Shown here one piece after another: positions 1-5,252 of a stretch of 5,373 nucleotides of DNA (position 1 is its first letter; each line of letters opens with the position of its first letter). A program made the translations under genes and the position numbers. Origin of the DNA: CAZKZZ01 sp964557375 (lineage in GTDB: Bacteria > Spirochaetota > Spirochaetia > SPDA01 > CAZJBZ01); NCBI GenBank assembly GCA_964557375.1, contig CAZKZZ010000203.1:1-5373 (forward strand), written 5' to 3'. The notes below the pieces were generated by a model. It did not search any database, was not told the origin of the DNA, and was given only the letters and a program-made list of their open reading frames with translations.

Positions 1-321
1 GTAGAACTTGTTCACATCACCTTCTACATCCCGGAACTTTTTATAATGGGTGATGCGTCGGTTTACCTTGAACGTCATCTTAAAATTTTCGGGCATCTTG
101 TTCTTCCATCCTTTGAGCATATTCCGGAAAGGATACCGGTAGAAAGACATGTTCAGTTCAACAGAATTGAAGTGCCCGGTGTAATATGGAAACCATTCCT
201 TCTTCTTTAAATTATCAGGATAGAACAGGTCTACCCAGTGCTCATAACTCCAGCCGCTCGTACCGATGTAGATCTCCGGATCTCGCCCCTCTTTTCCCGA
301 ACCGTTCTTTTTCGAACCCAT
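1..321 (-). CDS. DUF72 (YecE-like) family protein, N-terminal 107 residues, cut by window edge
   Basis: The minus strand is open from an ATG at 321 to the first base of the window, giving 107 codons without a stop. The protein begins with a charged tail and then reads 'IYIGTSGWSYEHW' (about residues 17-29), 'FNSVELNMSFYRYP' (51-64) and 'FKVNRRITHYKKF' (84-96). These are the N-terminal signatures of the DUF72 family, a TIM-barrel-like fold of about 240-290 residues, so well over half the protein lies outside the window. The biochemical role of DUF72 proteins is not settled and I assign none. The start is fixed by a strong GAGGAGG site 8 bases upstream. An earlier out-of-frame ATG sits right on that site and gives no family match. 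The gene diverges from the Nudix remnant starting at 407, leaving an 85 bp shared upstream region. There is no signal peptide, so it is probably cytoplasmic. Confidence 0.9.
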   Translation of the reverse strand, partial: MGSKKNGSGKEGRDPEIYIGTSGWSYEHWVDLFYPDNLKKKEWFPYYTGHFNSVELNMSFYRYPFRNMLKGWKNKMPENFKMTFKVNRRITHYKKFRDVEGDVNKFY

Positions 322-329
322 ATCTGCAT

Positions 330-336
330 CCTCCTC
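330..336 (-). promoter_or_regulatory. Ribosome binding site of the DUF72 gene
   Basis: The minus strand reads GAGGAGG, followed 8 bases later by the ATG at 321. This near-perfect Shine-Dalgarno match decides between two nearby out-of-frame ATGs and supports the DUF72 frame. Confidence 0.8.
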
Positions 337-376
337 TATCCACTGTATCACAATGTTCAATCAACCAAAACTCCGC

Positions 377-382
377 TATACT
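377..382 (+). promoter_or_regulatory. Possible -10 element for the Nudix remnant and M14 gene
   Basis: TATACT matches the sigma-70 -10 consensus at five of six positions and lies just upstream of the ribosome binding site at 393. The hexamer 17 bases upstream (TGTTCA, 354..359) is a poor -35 and there is no TG extension, so this is only a candidate. If real, it implies a very short leader and would drive both the Nudix remnant and the M14 gene behind it. Confidence 0.3.
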
Positions 383-392
383 GATGGGCAAG

Positions 393-397
393 AGGAG
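393..397 (+). promoter_or_regulatory. Ribosome binding site of the Nudix remnant
   Basis: AGGAG lies 9 bases before the ATG at 407. An intact site and start codon in front of a recognisable but truncated protein show that this was a working gene start. Confidence 0.65.
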
Positions 398-406
398 TAT
401 GTTCTT

Positions 407-511
407 ATGCCTAAACAACTCAGCGCGGGATTACTGCTCGCTCATCCCGGCGGGCCATTTTTCTATAAGAAGGACAAAAGAGTGTGGACCGTCCCCAAGG
501 GGCTTTCTTAG
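407..511 (+). pseudogene. Remnant of a Nudix hydrolase gene, internally deleted and truncated
   Basis: The frame from ATG 407 to TAG 509-511 encodes 34 residues: 'MPKQLSAGLLL' followed directly by 'AHPGGPFFYKKDKRVWTVPKG'-like sequence. Both pieces match the N-terminus of small Nudix NTP pyrophosphohydrolases, which typically read '(K)xSAGLLLYR...LEVLLVHPGGPFWAKKD..WSIPKGE'. Two things are missing. About 12-15 residues between 'SAGLLL' and 'HPGGP' are gone, as if a deletion joined two Leu-Leu stretches. Everything after 'VPKG' is also gone, including the catalytic Nudix box (GX5EX7REUXEEXGU) and roughly 100 residues. I looked for the box in the other two frames of 480..548 and did not find it. 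Without the box the peptide cannot be an active Nudix enzyme. The start and ribosome binding site are intact. The family assignment rests on remembered consensus; the truncation is read directly from the sequence. Confidence 0.7.
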
Positions 512-535
512 AGAGGCTTACAAGCCGGTTCTTTC

Positions 536-540
536 AAGGA
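536..540 (+). promoter_or_regulatory. Ribosome binding site deciding the M14 start
   Basis: AAGGA ends at 540, overlapping a possible in-frame ATG at 540 but spaced 8 bases from the ATG at 549. The second ATG is therefore preferred, and it also places a clean signal peptide at the N-terminus. Confidence 0.6.
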
Positions 541-548
541 TGAAAACA

Positions 549-1394
549 ATGAATCTGAAACCTATTGTGATTTTAACCTTTTTTCTACTGCTCAGTTTAC
601 TTCACCCTCCTCTCGAGGCTGAAGTGATCGGTTATTCGGTAGAGAACAGGCCAATCCATGCCCATACGGCAGGGGAGGGAGAAGAGACGGTCGTCATCAT
701 AGGGGGTATCCACGGTGGTTACGAATGGAACACTGTCGTCCTTGCACGGAGAGTGCGGGACTACTTCCAGGACAATCCAGATCGGATTCCCTCGGGGTAT
801 CGGATCGAGATCATACCCAACATGAATCCGGACGGTCTGTATACAGTGACCGGAGGAACACCGATTTCGCAGCTGGACATGGGTGAGATACACACAGCCC
901 CTGGGAGATTTAACGCCAGAGGAGTGGACCTGAACAGGAACTGGGACGATGACGAGTGGCAGCCGACCAGCTACTGGGGGCAGACTGAAGTAGACGCAGG
1001 AGAGCAGCCGTTTAGCGAGCCGGAGACGAAAGCGGTTAGAGATTTTATCCTCCGGCACCGGCCGGAAGTGGTAATCTTTTTTCAGAGTGCTGCAAACGGG
1101 ATCTGGTACGGGGGGAAACAGGACCAGTGGAAACCGGCAAAGCGTCTTGCCGAAGCGTACGCCGCAGCTTCGGGATACAACCTGCCGGAAGGAACGGAAG
1201 GCCCGGTAACATATGAGATAACCGGGTCCGCTTCAGGATATCTCTATTCGCAAGGTATCCCCACTCTCGTTATCGAGCTCACCACGCATACGGATATCGA
1301 GTTCGAACAAAACCTGAAAGGCGTGCTCGCCGTGCTGGAGCTGCTTCCCCCGGTTGGACGACGCCCGGCCGGACATCCTTCCGGAAGAAATTGA
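549..1394 (+). CDS. Secreted M14-family zinc carboxypeptidase-like protein with an altered zinc ligand
   Basis: This is a 281-residue protein. Residues 1-24 form a signal peptide (Lys4, hydrophobic stretch 6-18, cleavage likely after 'LEA'), so it acts outside the cytoplasmic membrane. The rest is an M14 metallopeptidase domain. It has 'GGIHGGYEWNT' with zinc ligands His55 and Glu59, 'NPDG' at 93-96, 'GRFN' (Arg120, a candidate for the oxyanion-stabilising Arg), and 'GVDLNRNW' at 125-132, where Asn129 and Arg130 match the substrate-carboxylate binders Asn144/Arg145 of carboxypeptidase A. It also has 'SEPET' and 'VIELTTHT' with the catalytic Glu243. The third zinc ligand is normally His in 'HSAA'; here it is Gln179 in 'FFQSAANG' (codon CAG, 1083-1085). 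Activity may therefore be changed or lost. The substrate is unknown, with peptides or peptidoglycan stems possible. It lies 37 bp after the Nudix remnant and converges on the sugar dehydrogenase gene with 38 bp between them. An in-frame ATG at 540 is an alternative start; the open frame further upstream is not coding. Confidence 0.88.
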   Translation: MNLKPIVILTFFLLLSLLHPPLEAEVIGYSVENRPIHAHTAGEGEETVVIIGGIHGGYEWNTVVLARRVRDYFQDNPDRIPSGYRIEIIPNMNPDGLYTVTGGTPISQLDMGEIHTAPGRFNARGVDLNRNWDDDEWQPTSYWGQTEVDAGEQPFSEPETKAVRDFILRHRPEVVIFFQSAANGIWYGGKQDQWKPAKRLAEAYAAASGYNLPEGTEGPVTYEITGSASGYLYSQGIPTLVIELTTHTDIEFEQNLKGVLAVLELLPPVGRRPAGHPSGRN

Positions 1395-1432
1395 ACGGCC
1401 GGTGTGCTTATCCTCGCTTTACGTGATTTGGG

Positions 1433-2525
1433 TTACGGGACAATTCTCAATATTTTGTCGTCACCTTCTCGAGGTCTTCCTCTGCCGTCCCGGTTACTGG
1501 TCAGCACGTAGAGGGCGTTATCCGGTCCGACCACGACATTTCGAAGTCTCCCATACACACCGCTGTAATCATCTTCCGCGAAAAGACGGACGATTTCTTT
1601 CGCCCTCCATTTCTGACCGTTTCCGGCGAATCGTATTCTAATAAGAGCCTCGCTCCCTAAGGTCGCTACATAAAAATATCCGTCATGAAATGCCGCTCCG
1701 GAAGGAGGGGTAGCCTGTTTCCACATTACTACCGGATCTACATACGGTTCGGTATCCGCATCCCCTAAAGCAACCGGCCAACCGTAATTCTTACCTGCTT
1801 GAACTACATTGATATTGTCATGACCTCGAAGACCATATTCCCCGCTCGGCCCGTGCTCGGATGCAAACAGATCACCGGTTTCCGGATGCCAGTCGAATCC
1901 CTGAGGATTGCGGTGCCCTAGGCTGTAGACAGCAGAGCCGGGGAAGGGATTGTCGTCCGGAATCGATCCGTCCGGAGCAACTCGGAGAAACTTTCCACCC
2001 AGGCTGTCCGGGTTCTGGGCCAGTTCGGGTTTTCCAATTTCTCCGGTGGCAATGTAAAGATAACCGTCCGGACCAAAATGGATCCGCCCGCCGTCGTGAA
2101 TTCTCCCTCCGGGAATATCCTCAATTATGAATTCTTCCAGTTCGCCGTACTCACCGTAATCCCTGACCCGGGCCACCCCGTTTGCAAGACCTCCGGCATT
2201 TCTATAGGTATACATTATGTAGAGGTAAGGGGTTTCCGGATATTCGGGGTGAAGGGCCATCCCCATAAGCCCGCCTTCTCCGGTATGGACCACCTCGCTT
2301 TCCAGATCGAGATAGGGTCGGTTTTGCAAGTTTCCGTTCTCGATCAGACGGATCCTTCCAGGCCGTTCCGTAACCAGAGCACGATTGTCCGGCAAAAAAA
2401 CGAGCTCCCAGGGAATTACCAGATTCTCCACCCACGATTCGACCCGGTAGCCTGGTGGGTCCGGATCATACCGGTCCTCGACCGCCTGAGGTTCCGGGCC
2501 CACGACCGGGTCACCGATCCTCGGG
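1433..2525 (-). CDS. PQQ-dependent aldose sugar dehydrogenase (GSDH family), 5' end lost in gap
   Basis: The visible part is 363 residues ending at TAA 1435-1433. Its start lies in the N run. The fold expected is the six-bladed beta-propeller of soluble glucose/sorbosone dehydrogenases (PF07995, as in E. coli YliI), which oxidise aldose sugars with PQQ and calcium. Family signatures, numbered from the first complete codon after the gap, are: 'IPWELVFLPDNRALVTERPG' (37-56); 'GEGGLMGMALHP' (82-93); 'HDGGRIHFGPDGYLYIATGE' (143-162), where His143 matches the catalytic base; 'GHRNPQGFDWHP' (203-214); 'EHGP' (223-226); 'GHDNIN...GKNYGWP' (234-250); 'TPPSGAAFH' (272-280); and 'GRLRNVVVGPD' (325-335). 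Only the signal peptide or lipoprotein leader and a short linker seem to be missing, since the visible part starts in the linker just before the first blade. It is probably periplasmic. Whether this organism makes PQQ cannot be seen here. The gene could be transcribed with the ferritin gene upstream, but the gap hides the junction. Confidence 0.92.
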
Positions 2526-2625
2526 NNNNNNNNNNNNNNNNNNNNNNNNNNNNNNNNNNNNNNNNNNNNNNNNNNNNNNNNNNNNNNNNNNNNNNNNNNN
2601 NNNNNNNNNNNNNNNNNNNNNNNNN
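2526..2625. other. Assembly gap of 100 N, true length unknown
   Basis: Exactly 100 N separate the sugar dehydrogenase fragment from the encapsulated ferritin fragment. Both genes are on the minus strand and both are cut. The missing EncFtn C-terminus (about 25-40 codons) plus the sugar dehydrogenase leader, ribosome binding site and signal sequence would need more than about 150 bases, so 100 is almost certainly a placeholder. Any reading frame drawn across the N is artificial. The hidden sequence may include an encapsulin shell gene. Confidence 0.97.
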
Positions 2626-2840
2626 CGCCGCAGCCACTCCATGAGCATGGTCGCATGCTCTATCTCCTCGTCCCTGTTGTGAATGAGAAGATTTTTAAGT
2701 GTCTGGTCCTGCGTAGAAGCGGCCCGCTGGTTGTACCAGTCGATAGCTTCGAGTTCTTCTTTCATGCTCTGAATAGCCCTGGTAATATCCCGAGTTTGCT
2801 GTGGTAGATCTTCTACCGGTTCATGATACATACTTGCCAT
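2626..2840 (-). CDS. Encapsulated ferritin-like protein (EncFtn), 3' end lost in gap
   Basis: The visible part is 71 residues plus two bases, from ATG 2840 to the edge of the N run. It closely follows the EncFtn family known from Rhodospirillum rubrum: 'MKEELEAIDWYNQRA' (26-40) and 'LIHNRDEEIEHATMLMEWLR' (52-71). The residues that build the ferroxidase centre and metal entry sites in R. rubrum EncFtn (Glu31, Glu32, Glu34, Trp38, Tyr39, Glu62, His65) are all present here as Glu28, Glu29, Glu31, Trp35, Tyr36, Glu59 and His62. EncFtn makes a ring-shaped decamer that oxidises ferrous iron inside an encapsulin shell and is directed there by a C-terminal peptide. That peptide, and about a third of the roughly 100-residue protein, is in the gap. 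The start is set by GAGGTG 6 bases upstream; an upstream in-frame extension does not resemble the family. The gene lies 122 bp after the sensor kinase in the same direction. A fusion to the shell protein, as in some archaea, cannot be excluded. Confidence 0.92.
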
Positions 2841-2846
2841 GTATTC

Positions 2847-2852
2847 CACCTC
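2847..2852 (-). promoter_or_regulatory. Ribosome binding site of the EncFtn gene
   Basis: GAGGTG on the minus strand lies 6 bases before the ATG at 2840. It selects the start beginning 'MASMYHEP' rather than the in-frame upstream ATG at 2918, or the internal ATG three codons later. Confidence 0.7.
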
Positions 2853-2867
2853 TCTCACTTTTATATT

Positions 2868-2881
2868 ACGGCAGCAGCCGT
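2868..2881 (-). promoter_or_regulatory. Small hairpin in the EncFtn leader
   Basis: A five base-pair stem (ACGGC/GCCGT) with a four-base loop lies 28-41 bases upstream of the EncFtn start, outside the ribosome binding site. It is short and GC-rich and could be chance. No U tract follows, so it is not a typical terminator. Confidence 0.25.
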
Positions 2882-2918
2882 TCATATAAAGGTTACGAAG
2901 ATAATGTACGGAAGTCAA

Positions 2919-2948
2919 ATTATCCGGATAGAAAAAATCAATCGTAAA
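2919..2948 (-). promoter_or_regulatory. Candidate sigma-70 promoter for EncFtn
   Basis: On the minus strand TTTACG (2948-2943) and GATAAT (2924-2919) are separated by 18 bases and match the -35 and -10 consensus at four and five of six positions. Initiation would be near 2912, giving a leader of about 70 bases. A second candidate pair, TTGACT (2918-2913) with TAACCT (2895-2890) at 17 bases, has a better -35 but a poor -10. Either would let EncFtn be transcribed independently of the two-component genes. Confidence 0.35.
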
Positions 2949-2962
2949 AGGGTATAGGCCTA

Positions 2963-4198
2963 TCAGGTAACAGGAAGCTCTACACTAATGCGTGCGCCGC
3001 CCTCTCCTCGGTTTTCCGCTTTCACATTACCGTTATAGCCTTCAACAATGGCTTTTACGATAGCAAGCCCCAAACCTGTGTGTGTATCCGTCGGTTTATC
3101 CGACTCTCGATAATTGCGGTCTCTGTTAGACGTTGCCTGCTCCCGGTAACTATAAAATCTTGAAAATATTTTCTCTTTTATATCCAGAGGTATTCCGGGT
3201 CCCTCATCACATACGGTGATATTGACAGTACCGGTATTTTCTCTTACCTGTATCATAATTGTTGAATGCGGAGGGGAAAATCCTAAAGCGTTATCGATAA
3301 TATTTTCCATTACCTGGATAATCCTACCCGGGGAAGCAGTTACAAAGACCGGCTCATCAGGTATCTCAAGAGTAAAACCGACATGTTTTTCTTCGGCCCG
3401 CAGGATAAAGCTTTCCACTGTAAATGAAATTATCCTGCAGATATCTACGCGCTCCATTTCCTCTTCCTGAAGCCTGGTATCGATCTTTGAAATCTCTCTC
3501 ACAGCTGCAATCAGGCTTTCCATTCGTGCGGCTTCCTTTTGGATGATACCGAGAAACCGCCGTGTTTCATCTTCGGGGGTCCGGTCACTTTCCATCGATT
3601 CTGCAATGATTTCCGCGGAAGAACGTATTGATGCAATCGGATTCTTCAATTCATGAGAGACATCAGCTGCAAAAGATTCGATAAAGGAGATATGCTCGCG
3701 AAGTTCATCCGTCAATTTATCCAGTGCACCTGCAAGTTTACCGATCTCGTCATTTCTCTTCCGGGTCGAAAACCGTCCTTCGAACTTCCCCTGCGGTGTA
3801 AAGATTTTTTGGGCTTTTTTGCTCAATTTTTTGAGGGGACGGGAAATAGTAATCGAGAGGAAAACACTGATTATTACCGCGGCAACAAACGACAATAGAA
3901 AAATTTTAAAAATATCGAGCCTGAGTCTGTAAAGATCCTGCAGTATCCTATAACTGGATTGAGAGACCAGAACCACACCTCTTACATCGCCGTCTTGATA
4001 AATGGGTAGCGCACTGTACAGTGTAACGGATATTTGCCCCCCAGTCGAAATTCTCGTTGCAGCACCATACCTTCCCGATAATGCAGTCTGCATCTCTTCG
4101 TTTACCTGGTACCCTCTCATTTTCCTGCTCGGTATACCCTCTTCCCCAGCCGGTATCACCCGGCCGGCCTGGAAGGGTGAGCGCAGTTTCATCAGCAT
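2963..4198 (-). CDS. Sensor histidine kinase, kinase-core part of a frameshifted gene
   Basis: This frame encodes the C-terminal part of a membrane sensor kinase, up to 411 residues from the first ATG at 4198; the true gene starts at 4511 in another frame. It holds the end of the extracytoplasmic sensor ('GRYGAATRIS', 'TLYSALPIY', 'GVVLVSQSSYRILQDLY', about 43-90) and the second membrane segment (about 97-118). A HAMP linker follows (about 119-170). The HisKA H-box is 'FAADVSHELKNPIASIRSSA' (176-195), with phosphoacceptor His182 (codon 3655-3653). The HATPase domain has the N-box 'VMENIIDNAL' (Asn303), G1 'DEGPGIP' (331-337), F-box 'KIFSRFY' and G2 'GLGLAIV' (375-381). All catalytic motifs are intact. 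The arrangement resembles ChvG-type kinases. Its partner is the response regulator encoded just upstream; the stimulus is unknown. On its own this frame would lack the first membrane segment. Confidence 0.9.
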   Translation of the reverse strand: MLMKLRSPFQAGRVIPAGEEGIPSRKMRGYQVNEEMQTALSGRYGAATRISTGGQISVTLYSALPIYQDGDVRGVVLVSQSSYRILQDLYRLRLDIFKIFLLSFVAAVIISVFLSITISRPLKKLSKKAQKIFTPQGKFEGRFSTRKRNDEIGKLAGALDKLTDELREHISFIESFAADVSHELKNPIASIRSSAEIIAESMESDRTPEDETRRFLGIIQKEAARMESLIAAVREISKIDTRLQEEEMERVDICRIISFTVESFILRAEEKHVGFTLEIPDEPVFVTASPGRIIQVMENIIDNALGFSPPHSTIMIQVRENTGTVNITVCDEGPGIPLDIKEKIFSRFYSYREQATSNRDRNYRESDKPTDTHTGLGLAIVKAIVEGYNGNVKAENRGEGGARISVELPVT

Positions 4199-4511
4199 CT
4201 TCTCTCGGGGGTATTACACTCGAATCGGCAAGTACATGCCCTGTACTATCCAAGACACGAAGCCTGGCATCGTGCTGCCGCTCCAACCTCATAAGCAGTC
4301 CGACAGCACGGTCTTCCGTCAATTCCACGTGGTCGCCGAGGGCTGCGGCGAGAATTCTTCCCTGCTGTACCAAGGCGTGTTCGAGATACTGCAGGAGCTG
4401 CTGTTCGTACGTTGAGAGAAAAAGAAAAGAGGCTATCGGGAAGAATACAATAAGCACATTGAAAACGAGGAGACGAAAAGAAATGCTGGAAAAGACATGC
4501 AGCTTTTTCAT
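3948..4511 (-). CDS. Sensor histidine kinase, N-terminal sensor part of the same frameshifted gene
   Basis: This frame starts at ATG 4511, 9 bp after the response regulator stop. It encodes a first membrane segment (about residues 13-33) and the start of an extracytoplasmic sensor with 'RLRVLDSTGHVLADSSVIPP' (83-102), a motif often seen in ChvG-like kinases. Past roughly residue 110-135 the frame no longer makes kinase-like sequence: it reads Cys-, Trp- and Arg-rich residues and ends at 3948, while the proper sensor continues in the next frame. The part past about 4105 is therefore spurious. Joined at the frameshift, the two parts give a kinase of about 515 residues, normal for this architecture. 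No strong ribosome binding site precedes 4511, so translation is probably coupled to the regulator gene. Confidence 0.8.
   Translation of the reverse strand: MKKLHVFSSISFRLLVFNVLIVFFPIASFLFLSTYEQQLLQYLEHALVQQGRILAAALGDHVELTEDRAVGLLMRLERQHDARLRVLDSTGHVLADSSVIPPREDADETALTLPGRPGDTGWGRGYTEQENERVPGKRRDADCIIGKVWCCNENFDWGANIRYTVQCATHLSRRRCKRCGSGLSIQL
4105..4213 (-). other. Interval containing the kinase frameshift
   Basis: The downstream frame is open only from 4213 (TAA at 4216-4214), and it is clearly the right frame by 4105 ('VNEEMQTALSGRYG'). The join needs one extra base in the present sequence, or two missing. Likely slip sites are the run of five C at 4211-4207, the run of four G at 4147-4144, and a run of four A between them and 4105 (all minus strand). 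This stretch is a variable linker, so sequence alone does not choose between them. Confidence 0.75.
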
Positions 4512-4520
4512 ATCTGCTGT

Positions 4521-5252
4521 TCAGTCTGCAGGCAAGCTGTATTTATAGCCCGCGCCATAGATCGCTTCAATGCGGGAAAACCCGGGGTCCACTGCCTGGA
4601 TTTTTTTCCTGATTCTCTTGATATGACTGTCAGCCGATCTATCACTTACGTACAAATCCTCAGGATATGCAGCCTGCAGGAGCTGTTCCCGGTTTTTTAC
4701 CCTTTCCGGTTCCCCGGCGAGGGCCGCGAGAATTCGAAACTCGGTAACGCTCAGCTGTACCGGCCTGTCGCTCCAGCTTACAGTAAACCTGTCCGTGTCC
4801 ATTGCTAACTGTCCGACAACAATGGAAGTGTTTGAATCGGCTAAGTTGGAGCTCTCCTTGCATCTGCTGAATGCTTCTATTCTTCTAAAAATCACTTTTA
4901 TCCGGGCCAATAGTTCCCTCATCGAAAACGGCTTGGTAAGATAGTCATCCGCTCCCAGTTCGAGCCCTAATACCCTGTCGATCTCATCATCTTTTGATGT
5001 CAAAAAAACGACCGGTAACGTCTCAGACGTCTGCCTTATTTTCCTGCACAGTTCCAGCCCGTCCATTCTAGGCATGATGATATCAATTACTGCCAAATCC
5101 GGCATCTTGCTCTGAATCTTCTCCCACGCTTCAGTGCCGTTAGAAAAACTTTCGACAGTATACCCTGCTTTTTCGAGAGAATAACTCACAGCAGTTCTGA
5201 TATTCTCTTCGTCATCTACACAGTAGATAAGCGGTACCCCACCAGTTTCCAT
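4521..5252 (-). CDS. OmpR/PhoB-family two-component response regulator
   Basis: This is a 243-residue cytoplasmic transcription regulator. The receiver domain (about 8-125) has the acidic pair Asp13/Asp14 ('CVDDEEN'), phosphoacceptor Asp57 ('LAVIDIIMPRMDG'), Thr85 ('FLTSKDD') and Lys107 ('YLTKPFS'), so it should be phosphorylated normally. The C-terminal winged helix (about 145-240) shows 'LSVTEFRILAALAG', 'REQLL', the recognition-helix region 'SDRSADSHIKRIRKKI' and the wing 'IEAIYGAGYKY'. The 'DRSADSHIKRIRKK' type resembles ChvI-like regulators. The start at ATG 5252 gives the standard family N-terminus; a GTG at 5321 in the same frame would add 23 residues not expected for the family. The Shine-Dalgarno match before 5252 is weak. 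The stop lies 9 bp before the kinase start, so the two form an operon with the regulator first. Confidence 0.95.
   Translation of the reverse strand: METGGVPLIYCVDDEENIRTAVSYSLEKAGYTVESFSNGTEAWEKIQSKMPDLAVIDIIMPRMDGLELCRKIRQTSETLPVVFLTSKDDEIDRVLGLELGADDYLTKPFSMRELLARIKVIFRRIEAFSRCKESSNLADSNTSIVVGQLAMDTDRFTVSWSDRPVQLSVTEFRILAALAGEPERVKNREQLLQAAYPEDLYVSDRSADSHIKRIRKKIQAVDPGFSRIEAIYGAGYKYSLPAD

Noticed and set aside
186..548. In-frame N-terminal extension of the M14 open frame, adding up to 121 residues
   Set aside because: It runs antisense through the DUF72 coding region and across the Nudix remnant in a different frame. It has no family similarity and would bury the signal peptide inside the protein.
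1365..1402. CCGGCC...GGCCGG inverted repeat at the end of the M14 gene as a terminator
   Set aside because: The arms are 26 bases apart, lie partly within the coding region, are made of the self-complementary CCGG motif, and are not followed by a T tract.
2078..2644. Long open frame on the plus strand crossing the N run
   Set aside because: It is antisense to the sugar dehydrogenase, continues only because N is read as open, and has no recognisable motif. The same applies to minus-strand frames drawn through the gap.
2954..2963. Palindrome ATAGGCCTAT at the kinase stop codon as a terminator or operator
   Set aside because: Ten bases with no loop and no following T run; too short to separate from chance.
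4002..4548. Overlapping plus-strand open frames opposite the kinase N-terminal region
   Set aside because: They are antisense shadows of the frameshifted kinase, are rich in Ser, Arg and Cys, and have no motif or ribosome binding site that stands out.
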